This document shows positions 1-10,594 of a stretch of DNA of 64,000 bases, in pieces. The stretch's first letter is position 1, and every line of letters starts with the position of its first letter. Source of the stretch: Amorphophallus konjac (Eukaryota; Streptophyta; Magnoliopsida; Alismatales; Araceae); assembly GCA_022559845.1 (NCBI GenBank), contig CM040118.1, forward strand, positions 442,988,053-443,052,052. The letters are read 5' to 3'. The position numbers and the translations under genes are program-made. The notes below the pieces were generated by a model. It ran no database searches. It worked only from the letters and a program-made list of their open reading frames with translations, and was not told the origin of the DNA.

Positions 1-610
1 TGTGACTCAAGTGGCACTGAAAGCAACACGAGGTGAGACTTCACGCTGTACAGACTTTGACTTTGTATATGAAGTGCGCTGTACAGACTTTGACGAAGCA
101 GAAGGCTGTATAGACTTGGAGACCCAAAGCCATTGTATAGACTTTGATGCCCAAAGGCGATGAACAGTGAAACAGTGTATATTCTTCAAGTAAAGACCAA
201 TGTGTAGACTTGAAGATTGAAGGCGATGTACAGACTTTGATGCCCAACACCAATGTATAGACATAGGAGCATATGACACGGCTGTACAGACTTCGCCTAA
301 GACGCTGTACACACTTAGCCTAAGACAATGCATAAACTGACGTTGTATATACTTAGCCAATGCAGACCAGTCCGATGTATAGACTTTAAAGAAATGCATG
401 CTACAGTGCAATGTCTAGACTTGCTATATGCACGAGACGCTGTCCACTGTCTAGACTTGCGATGTCTTCGCCAAATGCATACTACAGTCCAATGTATGGA
501 CTTAGACGAATGATGCATGAGACGCTCAATGTATCGACTTTGAGCTTGCTATGCAGTGTATAGACTTAGAGCATAAACACCACGATGCAATGTATAGACT
601 ATGCACATAC
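1..610 (-). repeat. Degenerate minisatellite, CAAAGTCTATACATTG family, inverted
   Basis: The + strand repeatedly shows variants of TGTATAGACTTTGA (also TGTACAGACTT and TGTATAGACTTAG) at irregular spacings of about 20-40 bp. On the - strand this is the core TCAAAGTCTATACA, the same core as the cleaner arrays at 45.5-46.0 kb and 60.3-61.2 kb. Units here are more diverged and the spacers differ. Long open frames across it only reflect absence of stops in the unit. The array is cut by the window edge. Confidence 0.8.
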
Positions 611-659
611 CAGAAGTCTAACACAAATAATATATCAGTCATACACGTGCATTTTCCAG

Positions 660-775
660 ATGATATACCAATCACAATCATGAAGCTATCATCAAAACAC
701 AATGTCATCAAAACACTCATTGTGTTGCTATCATCAAAACAAAACAGCATTGCTATCATCAAATCAGCATAGCAC
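660..775. repeat. Short AT-rich repeat (TATCATCAAAACA)
   Basis: At least four imperfect copies of a TATCATCAAAACA-like unit occur between 680 and 770, separated by variable AT-rich spacers. No coding signal is seen. Confidence 0.5.
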
Positions 776-785
776 ATGCTTGTGC

Positions 786-2150
786 CTAGGGGGCACAACA
801 GGCCCTCCTGGTAGCTAGTACCTGGAACCTGTTGGTAGTAGGCACCATCGGGACGATCACGTCCGGCTTGACTGCCCTTGGGCAACCACTGAGGCTTACC
901 CGGACATCTCCAATTAGCATTGTCTTTCCTGAGTTGGATATCCGACGACCCGCAGCAGTGGATCGGGCTCTCCTGTCGGATCTCCTCCTTCTTCCAGCAG
1001 CAGAGAATGTGCCCCTTTTCGCCTCGTGATGGACGAAGCAGGACACGACCTTAGGAGTATCATGCATCACCTAGCTCATCTTGGGGCTAGTAGCTTGCGG
1101 CAATGTCTCGACAACAGTCTTTTGCTCCTGGTTGTCAATCTTGAGCAAGTCAGTGAAGATGAGGCCCAAGCAGTTGGGCATCCCGACAGCAGGCGGCATC
1201 GATCCGAACGAAAGAGGTACCGCCAGGTAGCCTTCTCGAACATGCACATCGACCGCTTGTTGATCAAAGTATACAGACATGATTCCAGCCGTCATCGTAG
1301 CTTCCTGAAAATAGAGAAAGCACACAAAATCAGAAATTTGAGGGGGGGCCCGTTGGGCCTCCTATTTTGGCGTAGAGATGAAGGGAGACCATGTCCCACC
1401 GGGCGTGCCAGACTTGTGGACGCGGGATTTATTTCGCTTATTATTTTTTTTATTTTTTTTATTAATTTGGTTTATTAGGCGTGCCAGTCACCGGGGTGAC
1501 AATCTTATTATGCGCTCGATCTGACTCAATCAGTCGATCGTGAAGTCCGAGTCGGGACCAAAAGTCCGCCATACCATAACGGCTATGACGTTAATTACGC
1601 CCTTCCTAAGAAGGCAACCCTTGATTAAACGCCAAAATAGGAGGCCACTCGGGGTGGTAATAAAAAGAAAATAACAGTGTGTGATATTGAAGCTCTTGTT
1701 ATTCTGGGAAGATAATTTAATGCACAGCAGATTACTACACCGACATGACCACCTCTTATGTGGGTCATGCCGGGTAGGAATAGGACACCGTCCACGCAGT
1801 GGCGGGACGGGGTCCGGACCATCATCGGGGAGATGTCCACTTTCATATTTCTCATCCAGCCAAGGGCCTCGTAGTATTCATATTCCCCGGAAGATTGAGC
1901 CGGACGGGGGGTGTGTGATGTGCACCTCCCGGGACTTATCGGGGTTAAAACATCGATCGACATTTCGGCAGCACCTCCCCATAATCTGGATTATGCCCAG
2001 GGGAGAATAGGCTATCACCCACGGAGTGCCGGGATGAAAGTCGAGAAAAGGAGGGAGCGAACCTCCCACATTGCACATGTATGCCCTGGGGCAATGTTTT
2101 GACTCTTCCCTTATACGAGCCGGTGACACTCATGCAGTGGCAGAGCTCAC
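786..2150. other. Unrecognised repeat-like DNA, no supported gene
   Basis: Short open frames exist on both strands, for example a - strand frame at 1,071-1,325, but none shows a recognisable domain. The GC-moderate, transposon-like composition suggests the inside of an old element. A foldback pair (1,356-1,646) lies within it. Confidence 0.4.
1356..1646. repeat. 17-bp perfect inverted repeat, 257-bp spacer
   Basis: GGCCTCCTATTTTGGCG at 1,356-1,372 is exactly reverse-complemented at 1,630-1,646. The spacer is AT-rich and pyrimidine-biased (1,433-1,475). This could be the termini of a small foldback element, but no flanking target duplication was confirmed. Confidence 0.6.
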
Positions 2151-2329
2151 CTTAGCTAAAGGGGTTGCTCATAAATCCGACGCGGATCAGTGGAACATAA
2201 GGGAGTCTGGCTCCCTTTGATTTGTCTCCCGGACGGTGCTGGTGACTCATGGGCACTTCTGGATAGGTCTGACCAAAGGGGTCGAAGACTCCATTGGGTG
2301 ACAGGGCAAGCTCTCGGCGCAACTGGCTT

Positions 2330-2690
2330 GGGAATGAAGTTGCCGGCGCGAAGGCAAGAGAGCCAGGGGGGGTCTCGGTGCAAGGGCGAGGAGGCCAGGT
2401 TCCCGGCGTGATGAAGAGAAGGCCAGGGAGTTCCTGACGTTGGCTTCCCAGCGCGAGGAGGAATTGCTCAAAGGGGGTTCCCGGCGCGCAGGGGAGAAGG
2501 CCAGAGGATGGGCTTCCTGGCGCGATGGCAAAGCAGCCAGGGGGGGTTCCCGGCGCGGCCACGATGGAGAGGTTCCCGGCGTGATGGCAAAGCAGCCAGG
2601 GGGGTTCCCGGCGCGGCCAAGATGGAGAGGTTCCCGGTGCGAAGGTAAGAAGGCCAGGGGTGGGGTTCTCGGCGCCAGAAGCCTTGCGCC
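2330..2690. repeat. GC-rich minisatellite (GGTTCCCGGCGCG units)
   Basis: About ten imperfect units begin with GGTTCCCGGCGCG or a variant, followed by a purine-rich stretch (AAGGCCAGGGG, AAAGCAGCCAGGGGG). Two units around 2,521-2,640 are nearly identical over about 60 bp. Related words (TCCCGGTGCG, TCCCAGCGCC) reappear at 3,770-3,860, so both ends may belong to one element. Confidence 0.7.
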
Positions 2691-4519
2691 GAGAACTATT
2701 CACCCCTTTTACTGTGCATGGGGCCGAGATGGATGAGGGCGCCGGGATGAGTTTCAGAGTTTTACGGTACCTTGTTTTGGGTTTCTTGACGATTCAGGAT
2801 AAGGTAGGTGGATTCTGTGGGATTAGAATGGATCAGGGCATCAAATTTGAACTGGATTAGGTTTGGGCTTTATGGAAACATCAGGATCGAGGAGGAATTA
2901 GGGAAGACCAAGGTCTAGAGAACCCCTGTCACCAATATTGTGCCGAGCCCGGAGACAGATTTGATGTGGTCGTTCATCACCCTGGAAGCCAAGAGATAGC
3001 TGTCTCTGGACCTAGAGGTGATTTCGACAATGCTAATAGACAGAATATAAACATCTAGAACTCCAGAGTATCATAAACCTCAGTTGTTCTATAGCTTTGC
3101 CTTATCCCGGAGGCCAAGGGATTGTCTGTCCCTGGCTCTGGAGTAAGCACGGAAAGCATTTGAAAACCCTGCGAAGCGGCAGACCAATGATCAGACTGGG
3201 GAGGGGATGACATGCTACGGCATCTAAGAGGAGATATAAGTGGATGGCAGCAGAGCTTCGGAGAAAAACAACAGCAGGCGGCGACTGCGGCCCGTAGCGT
3301 TCATATATTAGAACATTGCAATTACATCCGCACATCAGAGGGAGTACATAGAAGAAGATATAAGAAGACTATGCCTTATTCTAGCTGTGTGAAAACCGGC
3401 TATCATAACGCAGCATACATCAGAAGAGGAAGAAGTAGAAGCAATCGAAATTAGGCGAGTGAACTACAGAAATAGGGAGGGGAGGGCGGAGCATTGACTC
3501 CTCTCCCTCCCCGTTGCCCACCTTCAATCAGGCTTCGAACCCTCCTCTCTGCTTTCTCTCTTCTCTCTTTTCTTCTTTGGCCCTTCTGCCTCTTCTTCTC
3601 TCGGATCAAATTGCAGGCTCTACTCTCTTCTCTTTTTTGTGGCTATCTCTTCTTCTTCTCAGCTGTTGCCCCTCTTTCCGCCGCTGCTCCCCTTTTCGCT
3701 CCTGCCCTCCTTTTTCGAGGGGAAAAAGGGGTTTTATATCTCTCCTTGGTATCTTATCGGCAGGCCTGTCCCGGCGCGCCTCAATCGAAGGAAGACTTCC
3801 CGGTGCGTGGGGCTCCAGCTTCCCAGCGCCGCTCTTGGGCTTCGACAAAGGGGATCCCGGTGCCACTTTTATAGGCCCATTTAGGGCTTTTTAGACTTCA
3901 CATATACCTCGGCCTTTATTGGTCCTTCGAATATATCAGAACCCGAGAAGGCCCTCTATTGGTGACACAGTTTCTATTGAGATCATTCATAGATTTTCAT
4001 CAGTTGGTAGACTGGGGTTTCAATGGCATTGCCATCTGAATGATGACAAAGTCGGACATCATTTCATCGGTATCGTCACCTGAGCGGTGACAAGACCGGA
4101 CATCAGCTTTAGCCTGAAAAGACTTCAGCCAAGTGTATAGTATGTGGAGACTCTTCTTTTGTTCTGACTTTGCAGAAGCCTTCACAATCTTTACTTGCTG
4201 GTTCTGGCTTCATTTTTATCTTTGCTCATATCACATCTGTCAATAAGCCGACATCTGACTTATTCTGATATGTTACCTGTGGATTCTCGGACGAGGCAGT
4301 AATACAGCTCTTATTGAGGTGTGATAGGAGGTCTCATCAGTCAGGTGACTGCTACTTCATCAGTGCCGCCGTCTGACAGACAATGGCACCGGGCATCAGC
4401 TTGGCTGGGAAAGGCTTCAGCCGGGTAGATGGTTGACGAGCTTCATCATTGGTCTTTCACTGTTGGTCTGATCTTCTCTTCAATTCTGTTTCAGCCCTTG
4501 CTCATTTTCAAGGTGTCAA
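2691..4519. other. Unassigned DNA: CT-rich tract and a diverged duplication
   Basis: 2,691-3,480 has no recognisable coding content. 3,490-3,720 is a strong CT-rich tract, resembling the leader of a plant LTR element. At 4,085-4,140 and 4,377-4,435 the same phrase recurs (GACAAGACCGGACATCAGC, then CTTCAGCC), so a unit of about 300 bp is duplicated with divergence. No protein domain is visible. Confidence 0.4.
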
Positions 4520-6017
4520 CAGATCTCCATATATGTTTCTTTGCATGAGTATTTTGATTCTATGTAAAATTTTCATGATCATGTATTTTTAGATTATTTT
4601 AAAATTTAAAGTTTACAAATGGGAGTTTTTTTTATCATAACGTGTTTCAATAACGTGGATCACATATGGACCATGATTTGAATACAGTAACCACACTCGA
4701 TTTACCTCGTTTATGTGCGTTATTTCAAAACATAAATTTTGAATGTTAAAATCATGTTCTTGTCTTAAGAATACTATTAACAAAGAAATGACTAGGTGAA
4801 TGAACTCGTAGAGCTATCATTAATTGTTCAAACAACAATGCTCTAATTTTCGTACAATTCCTATACATGATTGACCCTATCCCTTTTATCTAAGCTCTAT
4901 CTGAAAGCTTGACATCTCCTTTCAACTTCTCTTCGTACATGAACATATTATGCAATTGGAATCTTGACATCTTTTTTCAATGTCTTTTCCTTCATTAAAA
5001 TTATTTCATAAATAAACATGTTAGAATATACAAGAATGATTTCCGTTCGATTTACGTGTTTTCGTGTCTCTGAAAAATTGTGTAGCTAGCAAGTTTACCA
5101 AGAAAGACTGATGTCTAAGGCTAGAGGTTCACGAGCAAACGCTTTAAGTGGATAAGTGGTTATTTCAGTAGGACCTCGTGAATACAAGGGGAGCCTCCCA
5201 CTGTCCCACCTCTTACCTGGCCGCGTTTTCTTTGGTTTGTTTCTAATTACCCGACTGAGAAAAACTTGATCAAAACTAATTTTACAAGATTTTCCACGAG
5301 AGTTGATCGCGCCTTGACCGAAAATTCATTTTCTTTATTGTCTTAATGTCGTTAAACATGATGTCTTAAATCATCCTTGAACTTCTCTTATAAACTTCAT
5401 TTATTCTTCATACTACATGCCCTTTCTTCATAGTACATGTCCTTGGAAATGGAAATTTTGCTATATCTATGCTTTAGCCATAAAGTACCATTTGGGAGTG
5501 TAGGATCTAAGTGCCATGCAAGACAAACTGCTATGTTATGGGAGCCACCTCTTTAGACTGGAATGGCGTAAAGTGCTATATAATGGGAGCCACCTCTTGA
5601 GCCTATAAGGGCCACCTCTAGAGTCCTCTATAACTAAATGACTAGTTATGCGCTATACTATGCTTCTTAAGCTTTTCTTGAAACTCGAATTGGCCATAGT
5701 TATAAATGAATTGTTCTGGAAATTACATGGGACTTTGGTCCACCTGATACTCAATGCCTGGTAAACATGGGGGCCCTGATCTGGTCCTGGGCGAGTAAAA
5801 CCTGAAAGTACTTGTGCCCGATCAGGTGTGGCATTACACCAACTGACATGTAAGATTGAACTAGATAATTCACTTATTACATGCTTGACTCGTTACATGC
5901 TTAACTTTCTATACATGACATGTTTGACCAAAATTTTTAATATCCTTGTTACATGGCCATATTTACAATTCTATACTTATTATTGATCTTCATGCTTACA
6001 CTTGAGTTCTACAATAT
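4520..6017 (+). mobile_element. Left part of a diverged gypsy LTR (E), split by element C
   Basis: The best evidence is at 5,755-5,850. There the order GGGCC, CTGGTCCTGGG, GAAAGTACTTGTGCC, GGTGTGGCATTACACC parallels the reverse complement of the element A LTR (31.9-32.0 kb). It is AT-rich and lacks ORFs. The sequence resumes at 24,548 after element C, directly following a duplicated CTATT. The left boundary is not resolved. This could be a solo LTR or one LTR of a lost element. Confidence 0.5.
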
Positions 6018-6022
6018 CTATT

Positions 6023-6751
6023 TGGAGAAGGGAAATCTCATCCCCCGTACGGAGAGGCCAAACGAGGTCTAAATCTGACCAAATGAGGCCCGACTCCTCG
6101 AAGTGATAGCCCCCAGTCCCACTTAGTATAAAGCCCAAAAACTCACTCGGTACAGGCGCTTCCTATGCGGCCTTCGGGTTGGGAAGTCCGAGCATCAGTT
6201 AGATCGAGAAAGCTGCCCCGGAGCCCCCTATTCCATGTCCCGACCATGCACTCATTGCTCGGGAGACCACTCCTTGGCAAGTGCCTATCGCTCTGGCTCA
6301 CTGATGGAAGCTTATTAGTACGGCCGTTACGAGTCCCTTAATGGCAGGAAGCTCAAGGGGATTGGGGAGACCAAGAGCCGTGCTATAAGGAGCCCGCATG
6401 AAAGACGTAACCCCCCCTGAGACTCCTCCGCTTACAGGGATCAGTCGTACAACGGGCCACTATTTAAACTGGAAAAGCCCTACTACAAGAGGTAAGCAAG
6501 GTAAGAGCTAAAACCCTGAGCAGGAACCACTTCACCTTTTGGTGGAGAGGGATATCGCGCTCCCACCTTCCTCCTAACTATTCCCTTCACACTAGAGCTC
6601 TACTACTTTGCTGACTTAAGCATCAGAGGGTCTTCCCCGGGGATCTATCCCTGAGCACCTCTGACTCGTTTCCATTCTTGCAGTTCACACTTCAAGGATA
6701 CGTGGTCATCTTGCTCCCCACTCAGGAGTAGCACGAGATCGCCCCTCTTCA
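6023..6751 (+). repeat. 5' LTR of element C
   Basis: Starts TGGAGAAGGGAAATC and ends CCCCTCTTCA. It matches 23,811-24,542 over its whole length with scattered substitutions. A TATA-like TATTTAAA lies at 6,461-6,468. Confidence 0.92.
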
Positions 6752-6753
6752 TC

Positions 6754-6771
6754 TGGCGCCGTCTGTGGGAA
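6754..6771 (+). other. Primer-binding site of element C
   Basis: TGGCGCCGTCTGTGGGAA lies two bases after the LTR end. Its first nine bases match the 3' end of plant tRNA-Asp in reverse complement; beyond that the match is poor, so the primer tRNA is uncertain. Confidence 0.75.
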
Positions 6772-7871
6772 ACGCACAAAGAGCCATCATGGTGCGAAGG
6801 AATTCTGGCAGGGGGATTGCCGGCGACAAGGGAAAGGCCCTGACGGCTGAAGAAGGCGCACCTTCTCTCCCCACGGAGAACTCCCCACTGAGCAACCCCA
6901 CCAACGAGATACCTCCATCAATGGAGGGGGAACAGCTTCCCGGTGGGAGCACTGACGCCCTCCAAACCCTCAATGTAAAACTGGATGTCCTCGTGGATCT
7001 CATGAGGGCCCAGGCGACCAGGGAGGAGAAGTCACAGCTCCCCCGGAAGAGCCCTCCATGCGAAGAGGCCTCCCAGTAAACTACTGGAGGCCGTTTTACC
7101 CTCCGGGGGCGGCGGCTCATCTGCAACCTATCAGGAGGACCATCGCATGCCCCTCTCCCGGAGCAGGAAGCCTCCTTAACCCCGAGGAGGGAGAAGACTG
7201 GAGCATGCCGACCATTTCCGGAAGCCGAGGCCCCCGAGGAGCGTAGGGACAGCATGCAAGTGCGCCCCCCCAGCCCCTCGGGCCAATGACAACCAGAACT
7301 ATCCCTCCAGCTGCGAGACTTTGAGAGGCATTTCGTAGAACAGGAGTGCGCCCTCCGCGCCTTGTAGAAGACCTCTCCTATGGAGAACGAGGAGTGATCC
7401 CCGTTCTCCGATTACATCTTGAAGGCAGAGATATCCCCCAGGATCTCACTCCTGACCTTGAAGTCGTATGACAGCCAGGGAGACCCGGCTGACCACTACG
7501 ATAGCTTCGACGCCCTAATGACCTTACATGGGGCGTCCGACGTAATCAAGTGTCGAGCGTTTGCGACCACTCTAGTTCAGGGCGCTCAAGCATGGATCAG
7601 AGCCCTCGCCCCCGGCATCATCCACAACTTCAAGAAATTTGGGCGAGTGTTCAAGGAAAGCTTCGTCGGCAGCGGTCCACCCCAGTCAATGTAGGAACAG
7701 GGGGAGAAGTTGCGGGCTTATATCAACCGATTTAAATCGGAAGCCTTGCGCATCCTACGCCTGGATGTCGCCTCGGCCATTACCGCATTGACTGGGGGTA
7801 CCTGCGACGAGAACCTACGCCGCGAGCTAGTGCTTCATCCTCCCACCTCCCTTGTCGAGCTAGTGACCTTG
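6765..7871 (+). pseudogene. Gag N-terminal part of element C, broken
   Basis: A first open stretch (6,765-7,079) is polar, without a recognisable fold, and ends in a stop. A second (7,419-7,694) carries a retrotransposon Gag core: a DPADHYDSF segment followed by an alpha-helical region with AFATTLVQGAQAW, typical of the PF03732 family. The reading continues past a TAG at 7,692-7,694 to 7,871, where element D interrupts it; Gag resumes at 15,616. Gag would form the virus-like particle in the cytoplasm. Several stops and at least one frame change separate the pieces. Confidence 0.75.
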
Positions 7872-7874
7872 TGG

Positions 7875-10318
7875 TGAGGACACGCGCCGCATTACTCGAC
7901 GGAGCACACGGAGCACGCCGGCATCCCTTTGGCTCGGTGATCACTTGGCAGACTAGCGGAGTTATCTTCACTTATTCTATACTTTAGGCCATGTTGGGCC
8001 TTGGATTAGTCCCTGCGTGGACACTTTTATTATTTGTGGACCTTTGTAGGCCAATTGGGGCCAATTAGGCTTTAGTTGGGTCATTTTTATGCTTATTAGG
8101 TAGGAGATAGGGCTATTGGGCCACTTTCTTGGTTCAAGCCTTGGCCCATTTGGCATGGCTGGCCAACCAAGGCTTGGCCCACCTGGGGAATTGCGCCCCC
8201 CTCCCTAGGGTTAGGGTTTTAGGCGCCCCCCCCCTTTTCCCTCCTCTTGGAAGGTGGCAGCCGCCCCTCTCCTAGATTATAGGAAGAGGGGTGCGGCCCC
8301 CCCTTTTCCCTTCCCCATCCGACCACCCCCTCCCTCCTTTGGCCGCCCCCCCATCCCCAATCTCCTCCTAGAATCTAGGAGTGGTGCGCACCCCCCCCTT
8401 TTCCCCAAGCAGCTTGCGCACCCCCCCTTTCCCTCTTGGCTAGGGTTTCAACCCTAGCATTCCCCCTCCCCATATAAAAGGTTTGTATTTTTTGTTGGAG
8501 GATTATTATGAATGAAAGAAAAAAAATTGCTGATTCTCCTTGAAGGTGGCTGCGCCCTCCTCCCTGTTCCTCCTTGCTCCTGCGACGGGAGCAAGCCCGG
8601 GGTGTGACTCCCCACCCCCTCGGTGCGACGCCGAGGTTCCCCCTCTCTTCCTCCTTGCTCCTGCGACGGGATCAACCTGGGGTGCAACTCCCCATCCCCT
8701 TGGTGCGACGCCAAGGCATCCATCCTCCATGTTCCTCCACGCCGCCCTCGCAAGCCCTCGTCTTCATCTCCACCATCAAGCTTGAAGATCAAGATAATCT
8801 GCACCCTGCAGATCCGAGGCAGAATTGAATCCCTACTTGCAGAGGCGACCCCGACGTCCACATTGCGAATCAGGCCGAGAGTTCTTCTGTGAGTTTGTTC
8901 CTCCCCGAGTCTTCTTCGATCCAGAGGTGGTCTCGCCTTGTTTCGCCTTCGGCACTGTTCGTGGCATCCGTTCTCCCACGACTGCACAGAATCCATTCGA
9001 ATCAACCCGCCCAGAGGGTGCAGTTGGGTGTTGTTCTTGTCACGATTTCTACATCAGTTTTCTGCCCAAGTCTTCTTATTCAACGTTGTAGCCCTTGGCG
9101 TCTCGGAAGCAACCCAGGTGGTTTCGTCGGATTCCGACCTCGTTTCAGAAAATTTCACCATGGCCATCGTACCTCTGTCCGACTGCTCGCCCAGAGGATA
9201 GAAGCTTACCACTGTTGCGACTGCGCCCAGCCTGGTGATGTGATGCGGCTCATCTTCTGATGGTTCGAACAATTTCTCATCCTCTTTCCAACGCCGCAAG
9301 TCTCGCCTCATTTCGACGATCGTGCTGTGCTTGGCGTTCATTCTCGTGGGACCGCGCAGACTGATCCTGTGCAGTCCGACCCCAGTACCAGCGACATGTT
9401 GCAGAAGCCACCACGGCTTACCTCGACGCAATCTGGTCAAACCCTTTGATCAGAAGTTTCTGCTATGAGTCCCCGTCGTCCTCCCACAGGCTCAATCACG
9501 TTCGCACGCCGGAGCATTAAGTTATTAATTTTCTCGCTCGAGCGCGCTGTTCTGTGTGCAGGAAACCAGTCACGGATTGCAGACGACCTCACGGCCACCA
9601 CGGTGCGAATCTGCGTACCCGCTTTGGCCGACGCGTCCCCCTATGACCTGGCTTCACACTCCCACTGACAGCGTCCCATTCGGACTCCGAACCGGCTCGT
9701 GGTAGAGTTCGCCGGCAACCTGCGCGCTGCTGCGAACCGGCAGAGTACCGTTCGGGAACCTCCTCGCGGCCAACCCTTCACCGAGTGCCGCCCGTCAGCC
9801 CGTGCATCGGCAACCCCAAAGTCTACTATTGTAGCCTATTATCTCTCTGCGAGGAGTGGGCATTTTGGTTGGCATTGTATTATTATGTGTCGTGTGTATC
9901 GGGGTTGTTGATCTCGGCCGGGGTTTCTTCCCCACGCCTAGGCGTGGAGGTACGCGCGACGCTCGTACTCTGTTGCTTTGCTTTACTAGTATGCTATTCT
10001 ATATGTCGCGTGAGCGTGTAGGATCCTAGCTATTTTGTAATTCACCGCGTGAATGTGAGTTGAGAGCACCCGTCCCGTGCCCCTAATGAGCACCAAGCTC
10101 GAACTAGACTCCCCTAGGCGTTAGGCGGTTCCTTAGCCGCTGAGATCCCGCGCTTCCCTCATAAGGACGGTCGTGGGGCTTGAGTTTCTTGTTGAGAGAC
10201 GCCTCCACCCGGAGGAACGCTACGGAGGTCAGCCGCCCGGCTTGCCTTTGGCGTGCGAGTGCTGGCCGCACTTTGTTGCCTTCGTAGGTTTTAGCCCTTT
10301 CAGTCCCGTCCCGCATCA
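7875..10318 (+). repeat. 5' LTR of element D
   Basis: Begins TGAGGACACGCG and ends CCCGCATCA. It contains C-rich tracts (8,195-8,450) and a TATA box. A 1.8-kb stretch after the TATA box is dense in chance ORFs, which are all repeated in the right LTR. Confidence 0.92.
8473..8479 (+). promoter_or_regulatory. TATA box of element D 5' LTR
   Basis: TATAAAA follows a pyrimidine-rich stretch (CCCCTCCCCA). It is conserved at 13,771-13,777 in the right LTR. It probably sets the U3/R boundary some 25-35 bases downstream. Confidence 0.65.
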
Positions 10319-10321
10319 AAT

Positions 10322-10333
10322 TGGTATCAGAGC
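10322..10333 (+). other. Primer-binding site of element D (tRNA-iMet type)
   Basis: TGGTATCAGAGC lies three bases after the LTR end. It is complementary to the 3' end of plant initiator tRNA-Met, the usual primer of plant chromoviruses and copia elements. Confidence 0.9.
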
Positions 10334-10594
10334 TTAGGGAACCAGTTTGTTCTAACAAATTGGGGTCTTAGGTCATTTGAGTCTTTAGGTTGTCTAGGGT
10401 GCAATTGAGGCATTAGACTTGTCTAAGTTGCATGTGAGTCATTAGGTTTGTTTTAGGTGCATTTGAGTCCGCATTCTTCCCCTTTTTCCATCGCCATTTT
10501 GAGTCGTGTCTAGGCCCATCCCTTAGTTGTCCTACATGTCCCTTCCATAGTCCTAGGGCGTGCATGTGTATTTAGAGTCCTTAGGTGCATCATC

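Noticed and set aside
4540..5480. Host gene or promoter in the AT-rich part of LTR E
   Set aside because: No open frame of note, no splice pattern, and the surrounding sequence is LTR-like.
8254..10358. Many ORFs in the LTRs of element D
   Set aside because: They occur on both strands, recur in the second LTR, and show no domain. They are chance frames in GC-rich sequence.
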